DNA from: Avena insularis
Taxonomy: Eukaryota; Streptophyta; Magnoliopsida; Poales; Poaceae
Length of the DNA stretch: 64,000 nucleotides
Direction of reading: 5' to 3'
Assembly: GCA_023614405.1 (NCBI GenBank)
Contig: CM042697.1
Location: forward strand, 472,546,792 to 472,610,791
The notes under the pieces are model-generated. The model was given only the letters and a program-made list of their open reading frames with translations, was not told the DNA's origin and searched no databases. This document shows, piece by piece, positions 10,206 through 22,283 of this stretch. The stretch's first letter is position 1, and each line of letters starts with the position of its first letter. The position numbers and the translations under genes were made by a program.

Positions 10206-11246
10206 ATGGAGTCATCTCCCCTATCTTGCACCTCCTCTATACCCAAAGCGGACGACGAGGCAGCGTCCCACAAAGAAATCTACGACCAACTCCGAGAGGT
10301 CGTGTCCACCTACCCGGCCGTGCCCACCGGCACCGGCCGCCCATACATCCGGCACCCAGATGGCTGGTACGCGTACGCGCCGAATGTCGTGAACGCCATG
10401 GTCATCAAGCAGCACCTCAAGGCGCGGGACACCGATGTCTTCCTCGCAACCTTCCCCAAGTGCGGCACCACGTGGCTCAAGGCGCTCGTGTTTGCGGCGC
10501 TCCGCCGCTCCACCGCCGGGCCGGCGGTGGCGCCGCTCGCAGCCCACAGCCCCCACCAGCTCGTACCTTTCCTCGAGTCCCAGGTCTTCACCAACGGCCG
10601 GATCCCCGACCTGAGCTCTCTCCCGGCGCCCCGGCTCCTGATGACACACATCCCGTCTGTGTCGCTGCCGGAGTGCATCTTCGCCTCCGGCTGCAAGGTG
10701 GTGTACCTGTGCCGGGATCCCAAGGACTGCTTTGTGTCCCTGTGGCACTTCCTGAACAAGTTCGCGCCGTCGCCGTGGGACATCGGCGAGGCGTTCGCGC
10801 AGTTCTGCGACGGCGTCTCGCTGTTCGGACCTTTCTGGGAGCACGCGCTGGGCTACTGGCGGTGGCAGGTGGAGAGGCCGGAACAGGTGCTCTTCCTCAC
10901 GTACGAGGAGCTCGCCGCTGACACGCTCGGCCAGCTGAGGCGCTTCACGGAGTTCATCGGGTGCCCGTTCACGGCGGAGGAGCAGGAGGCTGGTGTGGAC
11001 AGGGAGATCGTGGAGGCGTGCACCATGGAACGCCTAGCTGGGCTGGAGGTGAACCGGTCGGGAAAGACCCAAATGACCGAGTCGTCGGTGGCAAACAACA
11101 TATTCTTCCGGCGCGGCGTGGTCGGAGACTGGAAAAACCACCTGACGCTGGAGATGGCGAAGAGGATTGACGAGATCACCGAGAGCAAATTCAGAGGTTC
11201 TGGGTTGGTGTTGCCATCTGATCTGAACTCTGAAGTTCTGAACTAG
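10206..11246 (+). CDS. Cytosolic sulfotransferase (SOT family), single exon
   Basis: This 346-residue protein should transfer sulfonate from PAPS to a hydroxyl of a small acceptor such as a flavonoid, hormone or other phenolic, in the cytosol. Seen: the PAPS-binding loop TFPKCGTTWLKAL with Lys85; RLLMTHIP with the probable catalytic His near residue 148; KVVYLCRDPKDCFVSLWHF with Arg170 and the following Ser that bind the 3'-phosphate; and the C-terminal RRGVVGDWKNHLT near residues 302-313. All conserved regions of plant SOTs are present, and the length is normal (about 320-370). There is no signal peptide or membrane segment. The ATG at 10206 is chosen for its ATTCCATGG context; an in-frame extension to 10185 has no ATG. 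The frame is intronless and intact and much richer in GC than its flanks, as in many grass genes. The acceptor cannot be predicted. It is the only intact host gene seen. Confidence 0.93.
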   Translation: MESSPLSCTSSIPKADDEAASHKEIYDQLREVVSTYPAVPTGTGRPYIRHPDGWYAYAPNVVNAMVIKQHLKARDTDVFLATFPKCGTTWLKALVFAALRRSTAGPAVAPLAAHSPHQLVPFLESQVFTNGRIPDLSSLPAPRLLMTHIPSVSLPECIFASGCKVVYLCRDPKDCFVSLWHFLNKFAPSPWDIGEAFAQFCDGVSLFGPFWEHALGYWRWQVERPEQVLFLTYEELAADTLGQLRRFTEFIGCPFTAEEQEAGVDREIVEACTMERLAGLEVNRSGKTQMTESSVANNIFFRRGVVGDWKNHLTLEMAKRIDEITESKFRGSGLVLPSDLNSEVLN

Positions 11247-11805
11247 CTAGCAGTAGTGGAATGATGATGGTAATCTATTTGAACAAGTGTAAGGATATGG
11301 AATGATGCACCAGCGCAACATTTGTTTTTTTAATCAGAAGGGCAAATGTTTTGCAATCGATTCCACATGCTGTCAGGGCCGAACGATGCAACACAACTTC
11401 AGACTTTCAGAGTAGCAGTTGGATTCAAAACATTCTGTGGAGACCTCTTTGGGGAGAATACGACTGCATCCATTCAAGTCAAACCTCCAAATTAATGATT
11501 ATCCTTTAGCATCATAAGCATATTCTCAAGTGTTTACGAACATGTACAAATTATGCAAGCTATGTGGTAGCAGCAGCTGAGGGGTCTAAAAAGAATAAAA
11601 CAGCAGGAGCACTCCTAAACTCTAGTGGCCAACGCGCTACTCTACTCGGATCAACCAGACGGAGAGCAAAAAACTAGGATGTATAGTTTGTATGGTTATT
11701 CGTCTCTTATAAACTGTACAATGTATAGTTTGTATGGTTTTTGACCCGGTTTTCCTTATAAACTGGGTCACTCTTTAATCGGGACGACGGATTTGACCGC
11801 TTTAG
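11247..11805. other. Sulfotransferase 3' flank
   Basis: No gene is seen. An AATAAA at 11594-11599 is a possible but distant polyadenylation signal. A short tandem duplication is present: GTATAGTTTGTATGGTT occurs at 11681 and again at 11723, and each copy is followed some 20-30 bp later by CTTATAAACTG. The unit is about 41-48 bp. Confidence 0.4.
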
Positions 11806-12976
11806 TCTTAAAAAATACTACGACAATTGGGGTTAGGACTTCAGAAAACTACAACAACAGGGATTACTTGAAAAAAAAACTTACAAACTTTGGTCTACCA
11901 ACTACAAAGAACTACCACAACACACTAACTAGTTGTGTTAAGTTATTTGACATTGTTTCTGATAAGACGGGCCCACTGGCAGCCTGACATGGCACGGGGA
12001 GCCGGTGTTTTTTTTTTGCAAAAAAACCTTATATATTGTATATTTCAATCTTGTCCCATTTTTATTTATATTTATAAATAGGGCACTTTATTTTTTATTT
12101 CCTTTGTTTTATTTTTTCTTTCTTTTCCTTATTCCGGGCGAACGTCCTCACCTGTACACGCGTGAGGCCGTGGTGCGATTCTTGGCGAGCTTGCTGCGCT
12201 TGCTAGATGCCGCTGGCCGCCCCGCTGACAGCTACTCGCCACCCTCGCGCCCGCCACTCTTGGCGCCGCAGCTCGGTCCTCACCTGCACCTCGGCGCGAC
12301 CATGCGGGGCTTCGTCTCCACCAGCACGTGACGAAGGCCGGGATTCCTCCGGCCGTCGCTACTCCGGCCCACCTTCACCCACCGTCGCTACTCCACCACC
12401 GCTCCCTAGATCCATCCGCCATTGCTCCGGCCACCTCCATCCGCACCGCATGACTACAGAGCTCCACCGCCTCCATCCGCCTTCGCTGCTCCCAGCGAGC
12501 GCGCGGGACAACTGTCGAGCTACTGTAGGCCGGCGATGGCGCGGGGCCAGGGAGGCGCCAGGCAAGCTGCTGCAGGCGACGAGGGCGCGGGCGGCACGCC
12601 AGAAACGGAGCTACTGATTTGAGTGCCATGGCATCGATGGCTATAGGTTAGGGATGACTTGACAGATTGGGCCCATTTTGGAGAGAGAGAGAGAGACTGC
12701 AACTAGGTTCCCCACATTTTTGCAAAAAAAAAAAGATTTTACATTTTTGAAAAAAAACAAGATTTTATAATCTATCGTATGTCTTTTTAACCATTAAATA
12801 CTTAGCCTGACAGTGGATCCATCGGAAACGCGATCAGAGTAGCTAATTGCTCGATTACACGAAGTTGGTAGCTCTTTGTAGTTGGTATCTACAAAGTTCA
12901 TAGTTTTTTGCAACGATTCCTAATTGTCGTAGTTTTATGCAGTCCTGGCCCCAATTGATGTAGTTTTCTGCAATTT
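11806..12976. mobile_element. Long-TIR, Mutator-like non-autonomous element
   Basis: About 110 bp at the left (11806-11917) recurs inverted at the right (12864-12976). Matching landmarks are ACTACGACAATTGGGG against the reverse complement of CCCCAATTGATGTAGT, and CCAACTACAAAGAACTACC against the reverse complement of GGTAGCTCTTTGTAGTTGG. Weaker inverted similarity, with poly-A or poly-T beside GCAAAAA, continues inwards. The interior at about 12135-12620 is strongly GC-rich, with no recognisable transposase. Long TIRs around foreign-looking DNA suggest a MULE. No 9-bp target duplication could be confirmed, so the exact ends are approximate. Confidence 0.6.
12135..12620. other. GC-rich insert inside the long-TIR element
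   Basis: Composition changes sharply from AT-rich arms to GC-rich sequence with frames open on both strands. No known domain is visible in any frame. It could be a captured fragment of host DNA, as in Pack-MULEs, or simply the native interior of the family. Confidence 0.35.
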
Positions 12977-13179
12977 TCTCCCAGACCGATCTCTCCTATG
13001 TCGGACGGAGCCTGCCTGCCTATTCCAACTTTGGGCGTAGGAGGAGGCGAAGCTGTGGCAGTGGTAGAGGTGGCCGCCGACGCCTGACACCTCGTCGTCA
13101 TCCATCATGGTGTCGAAGTCTCGCGGACAGCTAAGCGGGGTATATTGGTGGCACCGTGACACTACGTTGGCTATGTGCC
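12977..13179. other. Unassigned short spacer
   Basis: A moderately GC-rich piece lies between the long-TIR element and the gypsy LTR. A 67-75-codon minus-strand frame is open but shows nothing recognisable. No feature is supported. Confidence 0.3.
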
Positions 13180-14587
13180 TGATACGAGTATTTTACATCA
13201 TCAATATAGTGACTTATATGATCTGTTTTGAATGATATTTGCCATGATCCTTCATTTATTTAAGTTGATTTATGAGACTTTCCTACAAAGTCTCTTTCAT
13301 TGCTATTTAATTTTTGGGAGAGAGAAAACCTCTTTTTTCGTATTTTACTATTTCGGGGACCTTTTGGACACATAAAAATCAAAGGAACCTTATCAGTTTT
13401 TTACCTAGAGAAGGACCATGAGAGAAAGAATCAAGCAAGAGGAGCTATAGGGCTCAAAAGAGCCTAGGTGACGCGCCCTACCTTGCTGGACACGCCACCC
13501 ATGCTCGCTTGGCCCACGAGCATCGCCTTGGATCCTCCTTTTTACAGATGTCTCTGTCTCGCCAGAAAACCTAAGTCATATTTTCCCATGATCTACAGAG
13601 GTGACGGCAGAGGCGAATGTCCTCTCCTACTCTAGGAGAGAGCAAATCCTGCAACACCGGAGCCTACGATGAGAGAGAAATTGACGCCATTGTTATCAGC
13701 ACTCCTCATTGGCATAGGAGGAGGCCTCTCCAACAACATCTCCATCAGCACCATCATCACCATCTCCATCTCCAAGATCCACCTCGTTCCCCTCATAGTT
13801 TGTGATTGATTGAACCCCCAGATATTGTTTGAGTGCTATTTGCATGTTTGTGATTGGCAACTTGTCTTTATTTGGTACATATATTATATTTCCAGATTGT
13901 GTTGTAATCCATATGCCACTGATCCATATCATGTTTTTCACACTTGTGAGTAGATTCCCATGTTCTTGAGGGCATAGGATGAAATATTTCCATATAATAT
14001 GCAATGAGTATTTGGTCAATTTTTTATCTTTTATGTGGTTCTATGATAGTTTTATACGAACATCGACTGCATATTAATTCACCTATATGGGTTCATAGGG
14101 CTACACTTTAATGCAATGATGAGGGTTGGAAGGGACAGAATGACAGAAACTGTTTTCCAATACTTTGAGTTGCATTAGAGGGATTTTTGTCGGGGACCAA
14201 TGAACTAACTGATATGGTGGGGTATTTATGTCTTAATTTTTCCTATAATTGCTCATGAAAAATGGCTCTAGGACCCATCATAAGGTTTGTAGTTGCTCAT
14301 ATCTATGGCTGCATATAATTTAGGCTACGCCCTAAAGGAATGAAACTTGATGAGATGTTCACCTAATTGTTCCTCTTGCTGCATAGAGGAATGGGCTTTC
14401 TCTCATTGAGAGCATTTACTTGTTGCTTTTTTACTTTTGGTACTTTATTTCATTGCAAACTATAAACCCAAAACACCAAAACCACTATACCCTTTGATTG
14501 TTTTACTTGTCAAATTTACTAGCCAATACCTTCAGCTCCTCGTGGGTTCGACAACCTTTCTGATTGAAAAGTACTGCAATTGATCTC
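13180..14587 (+). repeat. Gypsy LTR H (plus strand), 3' end cut off
   Basis: The sequence starts TGATACGAGTATTTTACATC and runs through a layout like the 5' LTR of element A. Near the end both have TTCAGCTCCTCGTGGGTTCGAC-like and AAAAGTACTGC sequence. In H the sequence then breaks at 14588, where LTR F begins, about 40 bp before the LTR end would be expected. H is therefore an LTR of a TGAT...ATCA gypsy family interrupted by F. A piece near 13738-13790 is rich in ATC/CAT triplets, as in LTR A. Confidence 0.6.
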
Positions 14588-16293
14588 TGATGGCAACAAT
14601 CGTGGACACTTTTTGTTGGGACTCCAAGTGCAGAGTGTTGTAGCAAACTTCTTTTCCCCACAAGGGTGACTCGAGGGTTTATATCAAACTCTTGGGGAAT
14701 TAGTTGTGGAAGTTTTATTCGTCTTCTCCTCTTCAAGCAACTTGTAAAGTAATATAATTTGTCTTGTGTCCCCAACTCCACCAAGTGGTTGTCAAGAATA
14801 AGGTTTCTTATTAGTAATATGAAATATAATATAAATTAAACTAAAATAAATAAAGTAAATAAAGTGAAGTAATGCAAACTATATGATATGGAAGATAATA
14901 GAGTTGATTTTGGGTTTTTTATGGATGATTGCAAGTAGGAAAATCGGTTTTGTATTTTTGAAATAATAAATTGCAGAAAATATAAAAGGTAGTAGTTGGA
15001 ATGAAAAGGTGTTTCTTATGATTAAAATTGAACTAGGATTCATGGGTTTACTTGCCTACTCTATTTTTAAGTTGTAGTGATCATAAAACAATTCACCAAT
15101 GATAAATATTCATAGAACTTCTATAGGTGTATGATAAGCATTCATATGGGCTTCATTTCCTAACATAGAGATGAAACACATCTCTCTTATACTCCTCAAG
15201 AAAGGGAAACTCCGTGCAATCTTGAATTAAGAACAAATCAGAGTATAGCTTTAAGTAATATGACATGATGTTTGAAATACAAATACGCTACCTTGATCTA
15301 ACAAGATTATCTCACTATCACTTGATAATTATAGAACATGATTTCACTTTATCCCGAGTGTGGCAACAAAAGAAAGGTAAAAACCAAAGTAGATCTTGAA
15401 CATTGTTCTCACAATTCAATCACTACCACCATGCTACTCCATCTAATACACACTTCTCCCCATACAAGTTTTTGCATACAAGTTGGATGAAAACAAGAAA
15501 TTAAGAACGGGGTACATGATATGCATCTACCAATACATCTTACACAAAATAGGTTCCAATCTCATATATCAAATCATAGAATAAAGATCCACCACATAGG
15601 AATTACATATATGACCATAATCATGTTGGGAAACTCATACGGTACTAGATCTATGAAGAACAAGAGATAAATAGATCAAGCTACTGCCACAAATCCATAG
15701 TCTAGAGGTAGATTACTCCCACTTCATCATGGTGATGACGTTGGAGACATTGAAGAGGGTGTAGATCCCCCGGAGGCGGCTCCGGCGGACTTTCCCCCTC
15801 CAATCTTTGCTGGATCTGACTCTGTTTGGTGGTGTTTTTGTCTCTAATGTGCTCCGTCTCGAGGACTCCTTGGGGGATCCTTATATAGGGGTTTTAGGTC
15901 AAGAGAACTCCGTGGGCAAAAAAATCAAGGCGATCGAACAGTCGAAGAGGAAAAGAGGGTAGGTGCCGCCCACCTGGGCTGGGCATGCCACCTAGTCTCT
16001 TTTGGGCCTCCTGGCCCTCCAATTGAGGTTCTTGCGCTCCAGACGCTTCTCGTGGATAAATATTGACATCCCGAAAACCTCAGATCCATTTGACTTTGTA
16101 TAGGTCCTGAAACCTCAAAAACATTGAAAGCATGGTTTTTCTGCCCTACCGGGTTATAGCCAAAATAAAGGGGATCATTTGTAAATCCCCAAAAATCAAT
16201 GTAAAACATGGATATAACATTATATATGATGCAAATATGTGGATAAACATGCTAACAAACTACAAAGTTCATGTATGCATTTTAGATGCATCA
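14588..16293 (-). repeat. 3' LTR of element F
   Basis: On the minus strand the LTR starts TGATGCATCTAAAATGCATA at 16293 and ends TTGCCATCA at 14588, with matching TGATG/CATCA tips. It is 1706 bp. A TATA box (CCCTATATAA on the minus strand, 15881-15890) lies in a plausible U3 position. The polypurine tract abuts its start. The left end interrupts LTR H. Confidence 0.65.
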
Positions 16294-16308
16294 ACATCCC
16301 CAAGATTA
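16294..16308 (-). other. Polypurine tract of element F
   Basis: The minus strand reads AATCTTGGGGATGTT directly before the LTR start. The same form, AAGCTTGGGGATGCT, precedes LTR G, and AAGCTTGGGGGGAGT precedes the 3' LTR of A. This would prime plus-strand DNA synthesis. Confidence 0.6.
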
Positions 16309-17345
16309 ACCTATGCTCGTCCTTTAGCATGAAGGTGATAAAAATAAAAATGGACTTTGGAGTTTGTTACTTTTGCTTCTTTCATTATCATGTAAAGTTC
16401 ATAGGTTCAAATCCTTTCAATGAAACATAATATGTAAGTGTACTATCAAGTTGTATCTTTTGCACATCTATAAACATGTTGAACAATAAGTAATGGTGTG
16501 ATAAAATAAATGAAAGGTAAAACAAACCTTCAAGCACACTTTTATGAACCTATAGAATAACAGACTCTCCCTATCATTGGCATTGGTGTTTTATGCCTCT
16601 ACTTTTGTTTTTGGGATACTTCTTAGTTTAATGCCCGACTAGAAGACTCACTTCTTAGTTTCATGTCTTCCCTTGAGATGTTTTGCATCTCGTACCGAAT
16701 TTAAGCATGTAATACATATGTTAAACCTCCATAAAGAATGTAAAATAAAGTTTTGAGCTATATAGTTCATGTCAACAATACTAATAAGGATGGGGTTCCA
16801 AGTATATTTTATTTCAAAGCTTCATATGGTTTATGTGTTAAACATCTTACAAGTTGATTGTCTCATGCACCTTACCTATGATCTTGCACTCCTCATGCTA
16901 CTCAACTTAGGCCTGTCATTGTAGGTCATATTTATCACTAAAGCCACATCACTGAAGTACCTCTTGCTCCCTGTGTAGCTATATGCCCCCTTATGTTTCC
17001 TTAGCATAGGAGTTAATATAATTCCTTGGTCATGTTCATGGGGGGTGGGCAATATATCTACTCCATAAGAACAAGAAAAATAGACATATGAATCATATCA
17101 ACAAGGATCATCATGCTGTAAGTTTCCATCATGAGTGCCGCATGGCGCATGGCTTTGACTAGCGGTTCAGGAGCATTTTCTATAAACATGCCTACTCCAG
17201 TATGCACACTTTATTTCACATCGATGCAATCCATAGGCAGAACTAACATAATTTTATCAACACTCAATATTGAAAGCTTGTGCCATGATAGCATGGTTTG
17301 GTCAACAACAACTTATAAGATGTAAAGCACATAAAGTTCCATAGT
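16309..17345 (-). other. Internal non-coding region of element F, proximal part
   Basis: AT-rich sequence without a supported frame, between the F polypurine tract and the B insertion. It resumes at 27750 on the other side of B. Confidence 0.45.
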
Positions 17346-17350
17346 GGTAT
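17346..17350 (+). other. Target site duplication GGTAT, left copy (element B)
   Basis: GGTAT immediately precedes the TG of the B 5' LTR and is repeated directly after the CA of its 3' LTR at 27745-27749. A perfect 5-bp duplication shows a single clean integration and fixes both element ends. Confidence 0.9.
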
Positions 17351-20300
17351 TGTCACATCCCAAGATTTTCCAAATCTTGTTATGTGAAAAATAATTAAAC
17401 AAAATAAATTATTGTTGAAAATCAGGGTGAAAAGAAACTTTGTTTCTAATTGGAAACTTAAAATCCCATCTTGAACAAACTCTAATAAAAGTTTGAATCC
17501 AACAAAATTCAAATCTAGTGAAGTGCATTCCTTAATGAATGTATCTTGAAATTTAAACACTTGGGAAATAAATCCAAACCCTAAACACTAAGGGAATAAA
17601 AATCATTTCCAAGTTATCTCCAAGCCTATGGATTTGATCCATGTAAAAAAAAATTGTCAACAAACATTTACAAATGATCAAGAAAGACAAATAGAAATAT
17701 TATAAAGACCATAGAGATTGGTTTCATTTAATTTGGAACCATGGATAAAATCTTATGAATTTAATAAGATAAGGAAAAGTAATTTCCCAAAGCTAATAAA
17801 GCACTTATCAAAAATCCATACCAAATGTTGAGAAAATGATCCTAAAGGGATTTAAAAGGATAAACAAATATTAAATAAGATTTCCACAAATTGGAATCAC
17901 CAAGTTTGGATCTCTAAATAAAAAGATATGGATTTTATAAGATGAAGAAAGAAATATTAAATAAGGAATATATAAAGACCAAATTAAATCTTGGCCTAAT
18001 CCATAAGAAAATGGAATGAATTTAATCCAAATCCAAATAAAATAAAAGGATAGATAATTCCAAAATAAATAAAATGACATAACCAAATTCTATTGGAATA
18101 AAGACAAATCCAATTTTAAATGATTAATAAATCATATTAAAAACTTTTCCAAATAATTCAAGATGAATTATTTGGCACCCAAATAATCAAATAAAGAAAC
18201 CTACTGAAAAGATTTGGAAGGTTTTTAGAAACTTAAATGGTGTTTGAAAATATTAATAAATCTTATTTGATTTAATACAAGGGCCTTTTTAATAATTAAA
18301 AGACCCCCAAAAGAATAAAGTTTTATTCCAAAATTGACTTCAGAATGTGCTTCTAATCAGTATTTAAACCTACACAAATTTTGGTTGAGGTTTGACATCA
18401 GTTTGAAGTTTGAAATATTTAAACAAAACCAAAACAAATTAATAGAAACGAAAAAGGGAAAAACAAACAGAACAAAAAAAAATGAAAAGGTCGACCCAGC
18501 ACCAGCTAGCCCACTAAGCCCAACTCACAGCCCACCTACACCCCCTCTGCCGAAGCGTTTTTCCACTCGACCTTGCACCCACAGAGACACCGACAGATGG
18601 ACCCCATCTCCACTCCTCTCGTGACCATCATCCCCACAGGCTGTTAAATCGTTTCCACCCTGAAGACCACGCCGTTTACTGCCGTTGAATTCTCGCGATC
18701 AATTCTCCTAAATGCCGCGCTTAATCCTCGCCGTGACCCTACAGTATTAATCGCCACGCTCTCCTCTTCTCTTCCCCCCAATCCTCACATCACCGGAGCC
18801 CCTAGGCTGTCAGTATCGCCTGCGACATCACCTCTGTCTCCGACGACTTTCCCGGCCGATTTCGGCAGCCCCTCGTCACCCCTCGCCCTCTCGACCACAC
18901 ACGCGTGGTCCACAGACCCTGGCGCACCTCCCAGTGGCATCAACTCGTCCCCGCGCGCCCCAGAACCTCGGCAACGACAACGACCACCGTCGCCACCGTC
19001 TGCCTCCGCTCCGACGAGCACTACCGGTGAGACCAGACCCCCCTTGCCCTCCTTTTGATGCATACATGTCCGTGACTCGCATACGAAGCTAACCGCATAT
19101 TCCGTTTGCTCCCTCGTGCTCTGTAGCATCGCCCTCGACGATGACTGACCGCACCCGACGCCAGGCATCCCTCCGACGAGCAATTACGGTCAAATCCGAG
19201 CGCCCCTGCCTTCCCTCGAGCACGTTGAGCTTCATCAGCAAGTTGCGCCTTTCTCTCCCTCGCTTCCTGTAACCACCGCAGTGCCGTGAGCCGAGCGCGC
19301 CGCCGCCGCCCACCGTCGCAGCGCCGCCAGTTCCTGGTCGTTGTGTTGATAGCCGTTAGATGAAAATCATAGGGATATGATAGATCACTTAAACTGAACC
19401 GTTACGCTTGATTCTGAGCCGTGTGATTCCACTTAAATTCAACGGCTGCCAGCGATCGATCCAACCGAAGCGGTACCAACGAGTAGTATCATGCCACGTG
19501 GCCCTGCCCGTCTGAAATAAAAACAGAAATGTCTATTAGATGTTCCAATTTGAAAAATTCATAACTTTCAAACCACACGTCCAAATTTTGCAAATTTTAT
19601 ATCAATGGAATCAGCAAGACAAATACTTTCTGACCATGCACTTTGTTTAGTAAATTGCTTCTGTTAAAATGAATGTTTTTTCAGAAACTTGTGTATGCAT
19701 GTTTAGAATATAAAAATTGTTCTAAAATGATTTTGGGGATAAAATCTTTGGCAAATGGTTTCTTTTGAACCTACTGACCCTAGAAATTAATTGGTGGTTT
19801 CAAAAATGTATTTGTTTAAGCAAAAGAATGAATCTTGGATTTAAACAATTTCTAGTCAAATAAAAATATGGTTTAGTTATTAAAAATGGTTTTGGAAGAA
19901 AACCTTTGGGAAATGTTTGGTTTTAAACTCTCTGACCCCAAACACCAAGTTTTATGATTTGAAAATGTATTTGGTAAACCCTATAAAAACTATTGCTTTA
20001 CTAAAGGCATTTTCAACCACATAAAATAATGACTTGATTTAAAAATGGTTTATGAAGTAAAACCTTTTGCAAATGATGTTGCCACTTTATAAAATGACCA
20101 TTAGGTGTTTTCAAATGTTTATGAACCATAAGAAACCACTTTTCAAATAAAACAATCTTTGGCATGCTTGCATGCATTGCTTTGTTTTTATTATTTTATG
20201 TGTGATGTTTTGCTTGATTGGTAGATTGAAATTGTGCCTTGCTTGATTGAATTGTAGTGACTTGAAGAGTATGATTGTTGCAAGGACAAGGAGTGAACTT

Positions 20301-21596
20301 ATACTCTCTACCAAAAAGGCAAGTGATGCTTCATAATTTTGTCCCATTATTTTCACTATGCATTAGTGATATTTCTAAGCAGGACTTGCATGAAATTTTG
20401 CTAAGTATAAACTATGCCATGGGAAATCCTAGTAGGTGAAACCTTAGTAGAAATTTCCTAAGTTAAGATTCCTACTACTATCATGCTTAGCTTAGCTAAT
20501 AGAAAACAAGGGTGGAATATATATTCATGCTATGGAATATTTCTAAGTCAAGGACTTGTGTTTTGTTTAATAAAACAACTAAGTGAATGAATCACCTGTG
20601 TGGAATGGAAAGAATGGTTTGTGTTGAGTGGTCATGCAAGTCCAGTATGCTGGGGAAAACTTGGGCATCACCAAGTCCAGTATGCTGGGTAAAACTTGGT
20701 GTCTCACTTGTGGATGGCCACCCAGGAACAAAGAGATTTGAGATGTCAAATGTTGAGAAGCTTCAAGTGCAGCCACTTGGCATTATGGGCTCTGCCTGGA
20801 TCATATAGGTTGCAATAACTTAGCCAAATGGACCGTTGGTGGTAGGGGTTTGATAGGTTGGAACGCGTCCATTCTGGTCTAAGGGAAGGCTTCTCAAAGA
20901 TCTTGTCTTGGTGAAACCAAGTCTTGTGGGGAAAGTGCACCACCTCTGCAGAGTGTAAAATCTAAGTACTTAGCCATGTCCCTGGTAAAGGACAATTTGA
21001 GCATCAAGACATGGAAGCTATCAAGAATCTCCTCATCCAAATTTCTAAGTTAAAACTTGTGGTTGAACAAGGGTTGAAGGATCACCAATTTCTATTGGGA
21101 GATGCCTTGGGTGATTTTTGTCAAACAAAAACTTAGTGTTTACAAATGATAAGGAAAAATCTAGTTTGAGCTAAGCAAGCCTAAGCTCCACTTAGCCAAA
21201 TGCATATAGATGATAGACTCCACTATACTACCATAGTATCACTTGCCAATACAATTCAAATGTATTGACCCTTGTGGCTGTAACTTGTTATGTTGCAGGT
21301 TTGTTTGATATTAGTGAAGTTTAATGATTAGGATTACAAGTCTACAACCAACATGCCTGCCTGTGGCACTTCGAAGATGAAGGACCCCATGCTATTGTTA
21401 TATTCTGCTGCATTGTAATGAGATATCCGAATGAGCTATGTAAGATGTAATAAATTATTTTATTCCTGGTTATAAAGTTGTATCATGACCTTTGTTTCTT
21501 GATATTACATCTTAACTGTGGATGCTAGCTATTGATCCAGGGACTAGCATTGCAATCACATAGATCGTTTTTCCTTTATAAAGGAGGGATCTTACA
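17351..21596 (+). repeat. 5' LTR of element B
   Basis: It starts TGTCACATCCCAAGATTTTC and ends GAGGGATCTTACA. AT-rich U3 sequence gives way to a GC-rich stretch at about 18490-19350. The downstream half shares long near-identical blocks with the LTR of C, for example CTTAGCCATGTCCCTGGTAA. The final 44 bp match the U5 end of C better than the 3' LTR of B itself. Short open frames within it also occur in the 3' LTR and are not genes. Confidence 0.92.
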
Positions 21597-21598
21597 GA

Positions 21599-21610
21599 TG
21601 GTATCAGAGC
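21599..21610 (+). other. Primer binding site of B (initiator tRNA-Met type)
   Basis: TGGTATCAGAGC lies two bases after the LTR end. It is complementary to the 3' end of plant initiator tRNA-Met, which would prime minus-strand DNA. The identical site occurs in C (54968-54979) and, on the minus strand, in E (42429-42440). Confidence 0.9.
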
Positions 21611-22283
21611 ATTGTGTTGCCTGTAAGATTTGTAAACCTAGGATTGGACAAAACCCCTTAGAAAAATTGGAGTTGTATTTGTTCCAAAAAAAATTATTTA
21701 CAAACAATCTTGTAAACTCTTTCCTCAACCTTTTGGTTTTAACTCTACATCTCTTCTATTTTTCAAACTTGATGGACAAAGCCTACCCCATGGCCAAAGA
21801 CTTCACCATGTGCAAAGGACTTCATCAACTCTAATGACTTCAACATCTTCAAGTGATTTCAACCTTATTCTCAACAAGGACTTCAACCTTGGGTATCACT
21901 AAGGACTACAAGTGAGACAAGAAATGTTGCTGAAGACTTGAAGACTAAGGAAACACAACTTGGGAATCATCATCACCTTTGAAGTTTTGTGACCAAGAAT
22001 TTTCCCAAAGGAAACCATGATCTCATTCAAGAAGAATCCACCAAGAAGGATGGAAAGATCTCAAGTGAACCATATAGATGGACCACCATATTAAGTACAG
22101 ATCAAAACACACCAACTTATGTGGTGTAACAAAAATATTTTGTTGCCTAAAAATGTGCTAGAACTTTGTTGTTTGAGTGAAATGTTTGTTTGTGGTTGCT
22201 TGCACATTGCTTGTATGAATTGTGATTAGAATTATTTCCTTAGAAATATCTTGCCTATTCTAATCCCAATCCAACCCAAACAG

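Noticed and set aside
10221..10844. 207-codon minus-strand frame opposite the sulfotransferase
   Set aside because: An antisense shadow of GC-rich coding DNA with no domain.
9971..10921. 316-codon plus-strand frame overlapping the sulfotransferase
   Set aside because: It is an alternate frame of the GC-rich sulfotransferase coding sequence, Arg/Pro-rich and without motifs.
12207..12617. 136-codon plus-strand frame in the long-TIR element
   Set aside because: Arg/Pro/Ala-rich composition in GC-rich DNA, overlapped by open frames on both strands, with no recognisable domain.
18334..18624. Open frame in the B 5' LTR, also found at 24449-24841 in the 3' LTR
   Set aside because: It is part of the LTR, differs in length between the copies, and shows no domain.
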